Origin: Prorocentrum cordatum
Taxonomy: Eukaryota > Sar > Dinophyceae > Prorocentrales > Prorocentraceae
NCBI GenBank assembly: GCA_963575745.1
Contig: CAUYUJ010015305.1
Span: 153,140-179,139 of the forward strand
Length of the DNA: 26,000 nucleotides
Direction of reading: 5' to 3'
How positions within the stretch are numbered: position 1 is the stretch's first letter; the number at the start of each line of letters is the position of its first letter. Below the pieces are notes generated by a model that was not told the DNA's origin, did no database searches, and worked only from the letters and a program-made list of their open reading frames with translations. Both the position numbers and the translations under genes were made by a program. Below, piece by piece: positions 8,604-17,700 of this stretch.

Positions 8604-9896
8604 TTCGAGCCAATGAGCGATTGTCGGGTAGACGATGCCAGTGCCGGGATTCCAGGCAGTTCGCGATACCATCATCGTTTGCGAGAGGTGGCCATGCAGT
8701 CGATGGTCGAGATGACGGTGCAGGACCAGCTAAGGCGAGCTCTACGAGACAAGACGCGGCAACCGCAGGAGGCACTGCAGCTGTCGTGCGGCAACCAAGT
8801 GGACTTCTACGGGCTGCCGATGACGAAAGAGGAGTCAGGGTGGCGTGGCCCGGCGACGGTGGTGCATGTCGGACCGCTAGCGCTGATCAAGTGGCAGAGC
8901 CGGGTCATGCAGTGCCGAAGTCAGGACCTTCGGCACAGCCTGGTGTACATGGTGATGCTCCCCACGGATTTCTTCTTCTCCCAAGGCTCCGCGGACCCCG
9001 TGAACACGGTCATGAGCTACGCCGACCATCTGGAAAGCAAGGTCGTGCAGATCGGTTGGCTGCTCGACGGCGTCGGGAAGCGGGCGCAGGCCAACAGGAA
9101 GTTGGGGGAGCTCTTGCTGGCCGTGCTCCATGTTGCGGCGTGCGGGTTCTACCTGAACGGGTGCATCGGCGCTCGGATCGGCAACGGCGTGTCGACCTTT
9201 GAGGGCATGGTCGGATGTGACCACAGCTACCTCTTGTGGTGGACGCGCGGCCAGCCGAAGCTTTCGTACTATCACGAGACGGCGGGATCGACGCGATTGC
9301 GACTGGTCGAGATCTTCGGTCGCGCGCAGTGGGAGACGACCAACTTGGTTCAGTTCATCTTGATCCACGCCGGGGCCGTGCTGCGACTGCAAAGACAGAA
9401 GCCCGGCGTTCCGCACCTTGGCGGCCCCTGGTTGGGGCATCTCCCGCAGGCCCAGCGCTACGGGGTGCCGGAGAGACAGCGGCCAGGGACACACCAAAAG
9501 ACACAAGAGCTCAGAGAGGAGCAGATGGCGCCGACCCCGGACAACAGCATGCCGAGCACGCCCGACGCAACCATAGCGCGGTCATCATCAACAACTATAC
9601 CGAGTAGTTACGAGGAGGCAATCGCTGGCAGCCAACCAGCCGTCGGTGGTGAGCGTGCGGAGCCCCAGCGACAGGCATCGACGAGGAGGCAGGTCAACCC
9701 CGCCAGCGCTGCCGCCGCCACCTGGCTTGCCACAGCCGCCCGTGGATCAGAACCACGCTCCTCAGAGAGAGCGCTCGCGATCTCGCGACCGCAACCCCGA
9801 CGACGGCAAGAGGGCTGCGAATGCATCGACGGCCGCGTCCACCGCTCCGATTCCTGCCGCTCCTTCTTCAGCGACGGCCGCGTCCCCGTCAACTGA
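8604..9896 (+). pseudogene. Copia integrase C-terminal region and linker, copy 2
   Basis: This duplicates 5787-7079. Replacements visible in the protein are Gly to Arg (ANRKLG, base 9096), Leu to Phe (STFEG, base 9200) and Thr to Ala (base 9777). The SGWRGPA and QDLRHSL motifs are unchanged. Because it lies next to the RT-bearing 3' part, copy 2 keeps the normal domain order of the original element. Confidence 0.7.
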
Positions 9897-10197
9897 AGCG
9901 GCCCCGCTTCATCAACCTGTTTTGCCGATACGCGAAGACGAGAATGAGCTACTCGCAGTGCCAGACGACGACGACGACGACGACAGCGACGCTACGGTGG
10001 AGTATACGGCGTACTTCAGCATAGAGTACGTGAAGACGCAGGCGGCGTTACCATCAGTAGACACGCAGCATGCGCAGGGGGATTTTTTCTTCGCTGCTCC
10101 AGACGCGGACCACGTCTCGACGATGCTGCCCAAGAGCCCGGCGGCGGCGGTGAACGACAGTGTGGAGAGATTGCCATCGGCGTCGGGGCGCCCTTGA
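9646..10197 (+). pseudogene. Acidic/proline-rich linker between integrase and RT, copy 2
   Basis: This is the duplicate of 6829-7380, with the same encoded protein. After the TGA at 10195-10197 the RT domain follows in a different frame from about 10218, so the frame is broken between linker and RT. Confidence 0.6.
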
Positions 10198-11071
10198 CGT
10201 GCTAGGTGCGCCCGTAGGTGGAGTTCATCAGGCGGCCGCGGCACGGCAAGGGTTACGTGATCAGGATCTACACGTCGGGGAAGCGCGAGATAGTGGTCGA
10301 GCGCGAGATGAACGTGCTGAAGCTGGACCAGGCGCGCGAGCACGAGTCCGAAGGGAGTCAGGCCATGAAGGACGAGCTACAGCGATGGATGAGCCTCGGA
10401 GCTTTCAGGCGCTTCCCGAAGGACCAGGCCAAGATCATGACCGACTCACGCTGGATGCTCGAGTGGAAGCAGGTCGACGGCAAGCGCCATATCAAGGCCA
10501 GGCTGACGGTCCGCGGCTTCAAGGACTTGCAGGCCTGGGAGCTCTCCACGTTCGCCGGCACCCCGAGCAAGTGGGGCCAACGCGTGGTCAACGCGATGGT
10601 GACCGCTTCTCGGCGGACATCGGTCAGACCTTTCTGCGCGGGATGACCTTCGAGCAGGTGGCCGCCATGGACGGCGAGGTCGAGAGGCAGGTGCAGTTCA
10701 CGACGCCACACGGCTCGATACCGATTTTGAGGGCGCTCGAGGGCTACGAGACTTTCAACCCATTGGTCGCGGTGCTACATATGCTGCGATGCGGTTTCGG
10801 GCTAAAGGATGCTCCGAGGTTGTGGCAGATCATGCTGAAGCAGGTCCCCCCGAAGACGGATGCCAAGCCGCTGCTCAACGGTCCCCAGCTGTACGTGTAC
10901 CACAACGACAAGGGCGAGCTTCAACTGATCCTCTCGGCACACGTGGACGACTTGAGGGGCGGCGGTGAGGACGCCCTGCGCGAGAAGTTGCTTTCGGAGC
11001 TCGAGCAAGAGTTCGGAAAGTTGAAGAGGTCCTACGACAACTTCGACTGCATTGGCGTGATGCACGAATAG
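10198..11071 (+). pseudogene. Copia-type reverse transcriptase (RVT_2), frameshifted
   Basis: The first part, 10218 to about 10605, reads AMKDELQRWMSLGAFRRFP, DSRWMLEWKQVDGKRHIKARL, TVRGFKDLQAWELSTFAGT. The second part is in another frame, from about 10605 to 11071: FSADIGQTFLRG (first catalytic Asp), ILRALEGYETFNP, GFGLKDAPRLWQ, and LSAHVDDLRGG, the HVDD form of the RT active site. Both Asp motifs survive. One frameshift lies near 10595-10615 and the frame ends with TAG at 11069-11071. Copia RTs copy genomic RNA to cDNA in virus-like particles. The domain assignment is secure; function is abolished by the frame breaks unless these are assembly errors. Confidence 0.88.
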
Positions 11072-11905
11072 GACCCCAAGACCTTCCAGAACTGGACGCA
11101 CCAGCAGCACTATGCACGACAACTCTGGCCACTGAACCAGGACAAGTAAGCGATGACGAAGGACGAGCAGGCGGCAGACACCGCGGCAGGGGACACTAGA
11201 AAGATCAATCGACTCTTGATTTGGATCAAGGCGAACCTCAAAAGGCTTGGCGTGAAGTTCGTTGCGACAGACCCGCTCAAGACGAGGTTGGTGGTGGTTT
11301 CGGACTCTGCGTTTCAAGACATGGAGTTCGACGGCTTGGCCATGCGAGGATGCCGTTTGATGCTGATGGAGATCGACGCCGACACGCCCATGACCAGCCA
11401 GTCATACAAGGCTGTGATGCTGGACTGGTACAGAAAGAAGCAAACACATGTGGTGCAATCGACATATGCGGCAAAATTACACGGACTTCTGGACGCAATG
11501 GGTACTGGTCTGCTGCTGAACATGGCTTTCACGGAGGTGATTCGGGGTGTGCTTCCAGCGACCCGAATGGCGGAGATCCAGAAGAACGGTGAGTTCCTGT
11601 TCGGGACGGACGGCTGCGTGGACGCCAAGGCGGTGTTCGACGCGGTGAAGGCAGAGACTGTGAAGGTCACACACGACAAGAGGATGTACGTCCACACTCT
11701 CGCGGCCAGGGAGATATTAGACAAAAGACAGTTGCGGCGAGTGTATTGGATCGATACTGTGGACATCATGGCATGGTGAAAAGCTCGATCGACAGGGAGG
11801 CACTGATCGAATTCGGCCTGTCGAACAGATGGATGCTCTCCGGAATGCGGTCGATCGTGTACAAGGCTTCGCGCATGACCGATTCGCCGCGAATGCTGTA
11901 GCGCA
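11072..11905 (+). pseudogene. Copia connection and RNase H domain, C-terminus of the polyprotein
   Basis: The frame continues after the TAG at 11069-11071 as DPKTFQNWTHQQHYARQLWP, meets TAA at 11147-11149, and then runs from ATG 11153 to 11779. It shows KTRLVVVSDSAFQDM (RNase H Asp), GLAMRGCRL, LDWYRKKQTHVVQSTYAAKLHG (where the usual Glu after AA is Lys), LFGTDGCVDAKAVFDAV and RRVYWIDTVDIMA. At about 11775 a frameshift moves the C-terminus to VKSSIDREALIEFGLSNRWML, ending at TAG near 11905, matching the TKGSIDR-type ending of these polyproteins. Two stops, one frameshift and one changed catalytic residue make it inactive. Confidence 0.8.
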
Positions 11906-13790
11906 GAGCGCTAGATACCCGACCCGAGTGAAAGAGCGCAGGTAGAGAACAGGAGTGTCCCGACCCTTGCTGCCCGACGGAGTGTAAGTCAGGAACAGGA
12001 GTGAGTGCCCCGACAGACGGGGCCGCAAGTTGCCCCGACAAAGCCCCTCTGGGCCAGCTGAGGTCTTGAGCCAGGGATAGCGTGCATGAGAGTAGTGCGA
12101 GATAGTAGCAGGCAGATGGGTCATCTGTAGAAGTCTGGGCTCAAGTCTTTAAGCAAGTTCCATCCTGGCTGAGGAGCTGGACTGGCGTCGGCGATATCCA
12201 ACGCTGTTTGCCCTGCAGGTGCTAAAAGAGAACGCGACCATGACCAGGTGTTGTCTGCTCATTCTTCTGATGTCGGTGCCAGCTACCAGGAGTCAGGATT
12301 CGACTAGGCGCCCCTATACTCATATTGGCCCATGTTCGCCCGTTTGGGGAGGCGCACGCGTTTTGGTCAGGGCCCCATGATCACGGCCGAATAAGCAGAC
12401 ATCGCGCTCTGGCCGCTCGGAGAGGGAAGCCGCGATTGGAGATTGCACTGGCGTTTCGCCCAAAATTGGTGGGAGGCTACTTTTCCAAACTTCGCATACA
12501 TGGTGACGTCGCGGAGATCGATCGCACCAGGGCCTCAAACAGGGGAGTCGCTGGGCGGCGTTGACCGTTCGTGCCCAAATTGGCGGGCCTCTCAAATTGA
12601 ACGCCACCCTGGGGGACTGGCGCATCGCGTTTCTGAACCCCTCCACCGCCAAGATGCGTCAGGCATCGCGCCCGGGCCTCCCAGCGAGGAACCATCAAGT
12701 GGCATTCAGTCCTGCGCGCGCTCAGCATGGCGGGACCTTGCAAGTGCAACTCTTATTTTGCGAACTTAAGCGTGATTCTGTTTTTTTGTTCGAAGAATCG
12801 CGCCTGGGCCCTGTCCATGCGGATCTCCGACAGGGGCATTCCGCGGGCCCGCGCGGGCCCAGATTGCCGGGGGGGCCTTTTCAGGCAGGCCGCGCAACTC
12901 ATGAGGCGCATGCGTGTTCCGCACGGGCCAAATCGCGCCCGCATTGGCGAGGCCCCTCGGGGTGGGACGCGCGTGCATAGAGGTCGCCCATCAGCCACGT
13001 CGAAAACAAAACGGCGCGATGTCGAAAACGCACGCAACTTTTCTTTCAAAGGGAAGGGTAGTTCGCACCACGGAAAAAAAAACAACTGATGAAGCAATCG
13101 GTTCTGCGCTTGCTGCGCGACCTCGCGAGCTCGCGTTCCGCGCAGGGCTCGCGCGAGAGAGGCCGCCACTGCAGCCCATTTCATTTCCCCCCTCGCACCT
13201 TCACCTATGGACCCGCCCGACGCCCCCCCCCCCACTTCCTGCATATAAAGACTCTGGTTTCGCGGCGCAGCGGTGGGAATGCAGCGCCGCGGAATCTTGG
13301 CGATTACCAATGGCCCAGTCGCGGGTTTGCTCTCGCCCCCCCAAGACCTCCGCGCAGATATCTTCAGCTATCCTACACCCTTGTTTCGTTGAGCGGCGTT
13401 CTGATACCGTTGCGTACGCGTCGTTTCAGCCCCATCGGTTGGATAATCATTCCTCGGGTGTCCCACTCTCATATTACGCGTGCCCCTCCTAAGCGCTCAA
13501 TGTTCGAATGCATGTTTCACCCCCCTCCAGTATCGCAAATGCCTCTTATGTGCCATGCCCTCCTAAGCACGCCCGCGCGATTTATGCGAACCTCGGGTTA
13601 GCAATGCGCCCCAAACATCAAAACATGTTATGCCTACTCATATGCCTCATTGTTTCCCCCCTATACCCTCCCTATCAATCTCAACCATCATATATTTTCT
13701 TGTCTGATCTCATTTTAAATTAGATTGTCTTATATTATATTTTCGTATCTCACCTTCTATCATTTCACTCCCTTTCTATCCTCATCAGTT
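11906..13790. other. About 1.9 kb with no gene recognised; possible 3' LTR remnant at its left end
   Basis: The 3' LTR of the Copia-like element would be expected here, but no matching 5' LTR was found to prove it. The 11-mer GAACAGGAGTG occurs twice (11947-11957 and 11993-12003), in a stretch rich in CCCGAC. From about 12320 the sequence is GC-rich, and open frames on both strands show no familiar motif. A T7 run (12780-12786), an A9 run (13074-13082) and an AT-rich island (about 13680-13765) stand out in composition. Fragments such as CCCAAATTGGCGGGCC (12573) and CCCAAAATTGGTGGGAGG (12459) resemble each other and may be remnants of a diverged repeat. Confidence 0.5.
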
Positions 13791-13919
13791 CCTCTATCCC
13801 TCCCCCTCCCCCTCCCTCTCCTTCCCGCCCTCCCCCTCTCCCTCTCCCATCCCCCATCCCCCTCTCCCTTCCCCCTCTCCCTCCTCCCTCCCTCTCCCCC
13901 TTCCCCCCCGCTGCCCCTC
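13791..13919. repeat. Homopyrimidine tract (C/T), about 130 bp
   Basis: Almost uninterrupted CCCTCCC/CTCTCCC sequence, followed after about 265 bp by a purine tract of similar length. Confidence 0.9.
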
Positions 13920-14183
13920 TCGCCGGACGCGGCGGCGGCGACGCGAATCCCTCGCAGGTAATCGAGGATTCACCGCGCTCCTGAGCTGACCCAGGAGCTG
14001 ATGCTGCTTGATTTTTCTTCGCAACACCGTCGCAAATATCAAACTGGACTGGCGTAAGCCAATCCCCGAATCTCATCGCGCCTCCGCAGCGCTGCACTTA
14101 CAAATGCATTGTATTTAGACCGAGAGAGCTGCCAGCGCCGCCCACGAGAAAAAGTAGGGCATCGCTGCTGGCGATGCGCACCC
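13920..14183 (-). other. Mixed-composition island between two tracts; possible exon
   Basis: On the minus strand this 265-bp island has a frame reading RCGGAMRFGDWLTPVQFDICDGVAKKNQAASAPGS (about 14093-13988), preceded by AGTGCAG, which could be a splice acceptor. On the far side of its upstream tract is the end of the gene at 14443. It could therefore be a downstream exon of that gene in an alternative reading, or a separate small exon. There is no homology I recognise. Confidence 0.25.
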
Positions 14184-14349
14184 AAGGAGAAAGGGGCGGG
14201 GGGCGGATGGAACGGGAAGGGGGAGAGGGATGGGGGAGGGAGGGGGGGGGGAAGGGGAGGGGAGGGGAAGGCGGAGAGATTGAGAGGAGAGAGGAGAGGC
14301 GGATAGGGAGGGAAGGATGGAGGGAGGGGGGATGCACGAGGGGGGCGGA
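14184..14349. repeat. Homopurine tract (G/A), about 165 bp
   Basis: Dense GGGAGGG/GAGAGG sequence with few pyrimidines. It has the reverse polarity of the tract at 13791-13919 and could pair with it or form triplex structures. Confidence 0.9.
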
Positions 14350-14442
14350 GCTGGGAACGTTGAGTTAGGAAGTAGAGAGGAGGAGAGTTGCGGTGCGGGG
14401 AGCAGCCGCACTAGCACTAGGACAGTGACAGATCTCCTAAGC

Positions 14443-14777
14443 TCAGGCACCGTCTCCGGGGGCCTCTGTGTCGACAGTCTCAGGCTCCTTGGTGGGGAAC
14501 GCGGAGGTCCACGTGTTCCAGCGTTTCTGCGCGTTCGTCCAAGGGCGCGCGGCCCCCCCCTTGATCTGGTTCTGGAGGAGACTGCCGACCCCAATGGTAA
14601 CTGCCTGCCACGATGCATCGGACATCTTCTTCGCCATGTCGCTGGAGAGGATGGGCATTAAAACGCACCGCGAGGCCTCAGTCAGAGAGGTCGCGACCGC
14701 ACAGAAGCCGCACGGGATCCATAGCGTTGAAGGCGAGACGTAAGTGGCCCAGGATATCTGGTCCAGCAGCGGAGCAC
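14443..14777 (-). CDS. Exon block 7, C-terminal
   Basis: This block encodes APLLDQISWATYVSPSTLWI, FCAVATSLTEASRCVLMPIL, SDASWQAVTIGVGSLLQNQI, AARPWTNAQKRWNTWTSAFP and EPETVDTEAPGDGA, ending at TGA (14443-14445). The hydrophobic/aromatic mix suggests a folded segment. A further exon beyond the purine tract at 14184-14349 is possible if this stop is bypassed by splicing. Confidence 0.5.
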
Positions 14778-17700
14778 CTCCCATCCGCGAGAGCGCCATC
14801 CCCCAGAGAAAACTCACCAATGATGAAGGGGGAACGTGCGAGGAGTAGAGGAGAGGGAGTAGGGCGGGCAGGTGAGCGGGGATAACGATAATGACTCAGA
14901 GAAGGCATTTGGAAGGGAAAGGATAAAGAAAACGAGGGGGGTGAGCACGAGCAAGGATGAAAGGCTGGAGGAGGAGGAGGAGGAAGGAGGAGGGAGGGCG
15001 GAGGGGAAGGCGAAGGAAGACGAGGAAGAGGGGGAGGAGGAGGAGGAGGAGGACATGGCCCTCCTCCTACTCCCCCCCTCCCCCGACCGTTCTTGCTCTC
15101 GAGAATGGCCATGGCGTCATCGGGGTTCTTGCAGCCCTGCTTCGCCAAGGCATCCATCGAGATCATGCAGACGACGATGCGACCGGAGATACATTGCACC
15201 AACTGCCCAATGCCAGGCATATTCACGTTCCCCATGCCGGCGCGGCGCGCGTAGAGGCTGGAACCGATCAGCCAGGGTGCCATGAGCTCCTTCGGGCAGT
15301 CCACCGAGCCAAGGCCGAAGCTTGACGACCAGTCGAACTCAGTCACCTTCTTGACCTGCTCCGCGCCCATGCTGATGGGGGCCCAGTTGAGGATGCCGAG
15401 GTGCGTCTTGATGAGCGTCTCCAATGAACTCAGCTTAGCGTCGATGCTCTTTTGGAATATGCTCACGAATGGGTGGATCGCCGGCTGCTGGTCGACAAAC
15501 AGAGTAGACACCGTCCAATCCATCGTCGCGTGCTCCTCTGGTTTGAGCTGCCCCTTCAGGATCACCACGGGCCTCGATGTGCCCTGCTCGGGGGAGGTGC
15601 TGGCATAGTGCGTGACGGTCGGTTGCTCGCCCTCCGCCTCGTGCTCACTGGCGGCCCATTTCTCCATTTAGCTCTGGCCCAAGAAGATTTTGGCCAACGT
15701 CTCGGCGAAAGCAGGACCGAACCCGCAGCCCTGGAAGTTGCTTGCCAGCTTCGTACGGTCGTAGCGCGCCTGCGCAGCCCCCTCGACTTTCTCCTCCTTC
15801 TGGTTCGCCGCGATCTCCTTGATCGAGGTGTCGTAAGCCGCGCTCTCGGAAAGTAGCTGAGCCACCGAAGCCTTCATATCCTCGATGCCAGTCCGCAGCT
15901 CCGGCCCCTCCGCGATGGTGGCGGGTTTGCTCTTCTTCTCAAAGTCATTGAGCCGCCCCATTATGGCGTTGCTCTGGGTGATGAAGGCCTCGATGCTGAG
16001 CGCCTGCACTTCCTGTGCGGAGTGCATTTCGGTGTCGCGGGATTTCTCGCCCGCCGAGTTCCCCCCTCTTCCCTGACCCTATCCCTCCCCCGCTCCCTCC
16101 CAGCCTGCCTCCATTCCCCCCTCCCTTCCTCCCTCCCATGCCCCCTCCTTCCCCCCATCCCTCCTTCGCCCTCGTCTTCATCTCACACCTGCCTCCATCC
16201 CCCGTTCCTCCCATCTCCCCATGCTCCCTACTCCCCTGGCGGGGTGGGGATCCCGCGATTCCGAAAGGCAATCCTCGTTATTCGATAACTTGCCGCGCGC
16301 CTCGGACAGCTTGGCCAACTTCCCAGTGGGGCCGCCGCGCGTCTTCAGGGCACCCCTGATGCGCGCGTTGATCTCCTTCTTCTCAGCCAGGAACGCGTGC
16401 ACACTGAGCCTCGGGGTCAGCGCAAGAGCCGCTGGGGTCCTCGGGATATCTCGTTTTCAACGAGTCACCCGCGACCGCCCGCCCCGGCGACGAAGCAGCT
16501 TCACGAAACTGCCCGCCGCGAGCCCCGCTACCCGCGGGGGACGCCGCCAGCTGCCCCGCCGCCGCCCCCGCCGCAGCGCAGCGAACGCCCGCGCGCGGCG
16601 GCGGCGACCCTGGCGGGGCGCCGCGCGCCCGCGGCCGCGGCGACTCGACGCGATCAGCGCGACCACTGTGGCTCGAGGACTCAAACATCGCCCACGGGCC
16701 GTCGTTGGCGCTGCTAGAATCGCCGCCGTTGCTCGCGGCCCAAGGGGCGAGCGCCGCCCCCCTGCCGAATGCCCCTGCGCCGAGGCACACGCCAGCGGCG
16801 GTGAAGAAGCTATCCGAGGGCGCAAGATCCGTCATGCGCGAGATGCGGCCCTGGGCATCCGCATGGTCCGCCGCACTGTTCAGCAGCGACTCGCGCTGGA
16901 GGTCCCCCTCCCTGCGGCGCCCAGTGACGAAGCTGTAACTCTTGCCCATGTTCGCTGGGATGGCGTCGTTGTTGTAATCGTCCTTATCCACGCATGCTCC
17001 TAGGCGCGGGGTGCAAAGGCGGGGGGAAGCAGAAAGGGGGGGCGGAGGGTGAAATGAAGTGGACGAAGAGCGACGACCCCTGGAGCAACTTGAAAAACCA
17101 AAAGGGGAAAGTACATCATGCGTTCAAATCGCCCCAGGCGTCGGGAAGGAGGAGGAGGAGGATGTGAAAGAATATGCGAGGGCAACTCGGATAGCATGTC
17201 ACGCAGCTCTGTCTGACGTTTGCCGCGTTGCATTTGGCCCACAGGACGCAGAGAAGGCCACCCCTGGCAACGAGGGCGACGAGATGTTGGAGGGGGATGG
17301 GGGAGGAGGGGGACGGGGGAAAGCTTGGGATAAATTTAGAGAAGTGCGTCCTGGCGCATTGACGTGGTCATCGAACTCGTCGCCAGCGTCGTCGGAAAGG
17401 GCGCCCTCCGTCTGCTTCTTGAAGGAAATGCACTGGCGACGAGTCATCATCTTGATCTTCTTCTTGGCGTTCAGCTCGGCGAACATGGCGATGTCCTCGA
17501 CCATCTTGGCCGCCTCGGCCCTGCCCCCCCCGTCCTCTTGGAGCCGTCGGCGCCGACCGCGGCCTGGACCTTCCCCTGCCGGGCTGGCTTGTTGTTCTTG
17601 CGCAGCGCTTGCAGCGCTTTCTTGGCCTTGTCGGTCTTGGCGCCCTCGGCCTCGGTGGCCTCCTTGTCCTTCGTCTCGGCCATGCGCTCCAAGGCGCGGC

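Larger units (their letters stand above)
7381..10197 (+). repeat. 2,817-bp tandem duplication, copy 2
   Basis: This is the second copy of 4564-7380. At the far end the match continues two bases (CG at 10198-10199, against 7381-7382) and then stops, so the junction has a 2-bp microhomology. The junction lies between the end of the acidic linker (...CCTTGA) and the GC-rich linker (CGCGCCGG...), putting domains out of their normal order. The flanks are not LTRs, so this is a segmental duplication within an element and not a nested insertion. Confidence 0.97.
3108..11905 (+). mobile_element. Ty1/Copia-like LTR-retrotransposon body, dead, with internal tandem duplication; LTRs not found
   Basis: Domain order (leader, methyltransferase-like, Cys/His linker, GAG-pre-integrase, integrase, linker, RT, RNase H) has integrase before RT, which defines Copia. 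Removing one copy of the duplicated segment leaves about 6.0 kb of coding region. At least three in-frame stops outside the duplication (3555, 11069, 11147), one inside it (5784 and 8601), and five or more frameshifts mark a decayed copy. I could not find LTRs by eye on either side, so the outer limits are those of recognisable coding sequence only. The left limit is weak; the right limit is the polyprotein stop. Confidence 0.8.

Noticed and set aside
3887-10343. Long minus-strand open frames (for example 3887-4645, 6060-6689, 8877-9506)
   Set aside because: They lie antisense to recognisable Copia domains, have no motifs, and occur twice because of the duplication.
5784-11149. Programmed frameshifting or stop read-through explaining the broken Copia polyprotein
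   Set aside because: Lesions are too many and varied (stops, shifts, lost catalytic residues); simple decay is the better explanation.
12060-12080. TCTTGAGCCAGGG as another SL relic on the minus strand
   Set aside because: Only CTTGAGCCA matches; the rest of the SL is absent.
12320-13601. Several open frames of 60 to 190 codons on both strands
   Set aside because: Overlapping frames in GC-rich sequence without recognisable domains.
13725-16288. Pro/Ser/Leu-rich and Gly/Glu/Arg-rich open frames over the tracts
   Set aside because: Low-complexity reads of homopurine/homopyrimidine DNA.
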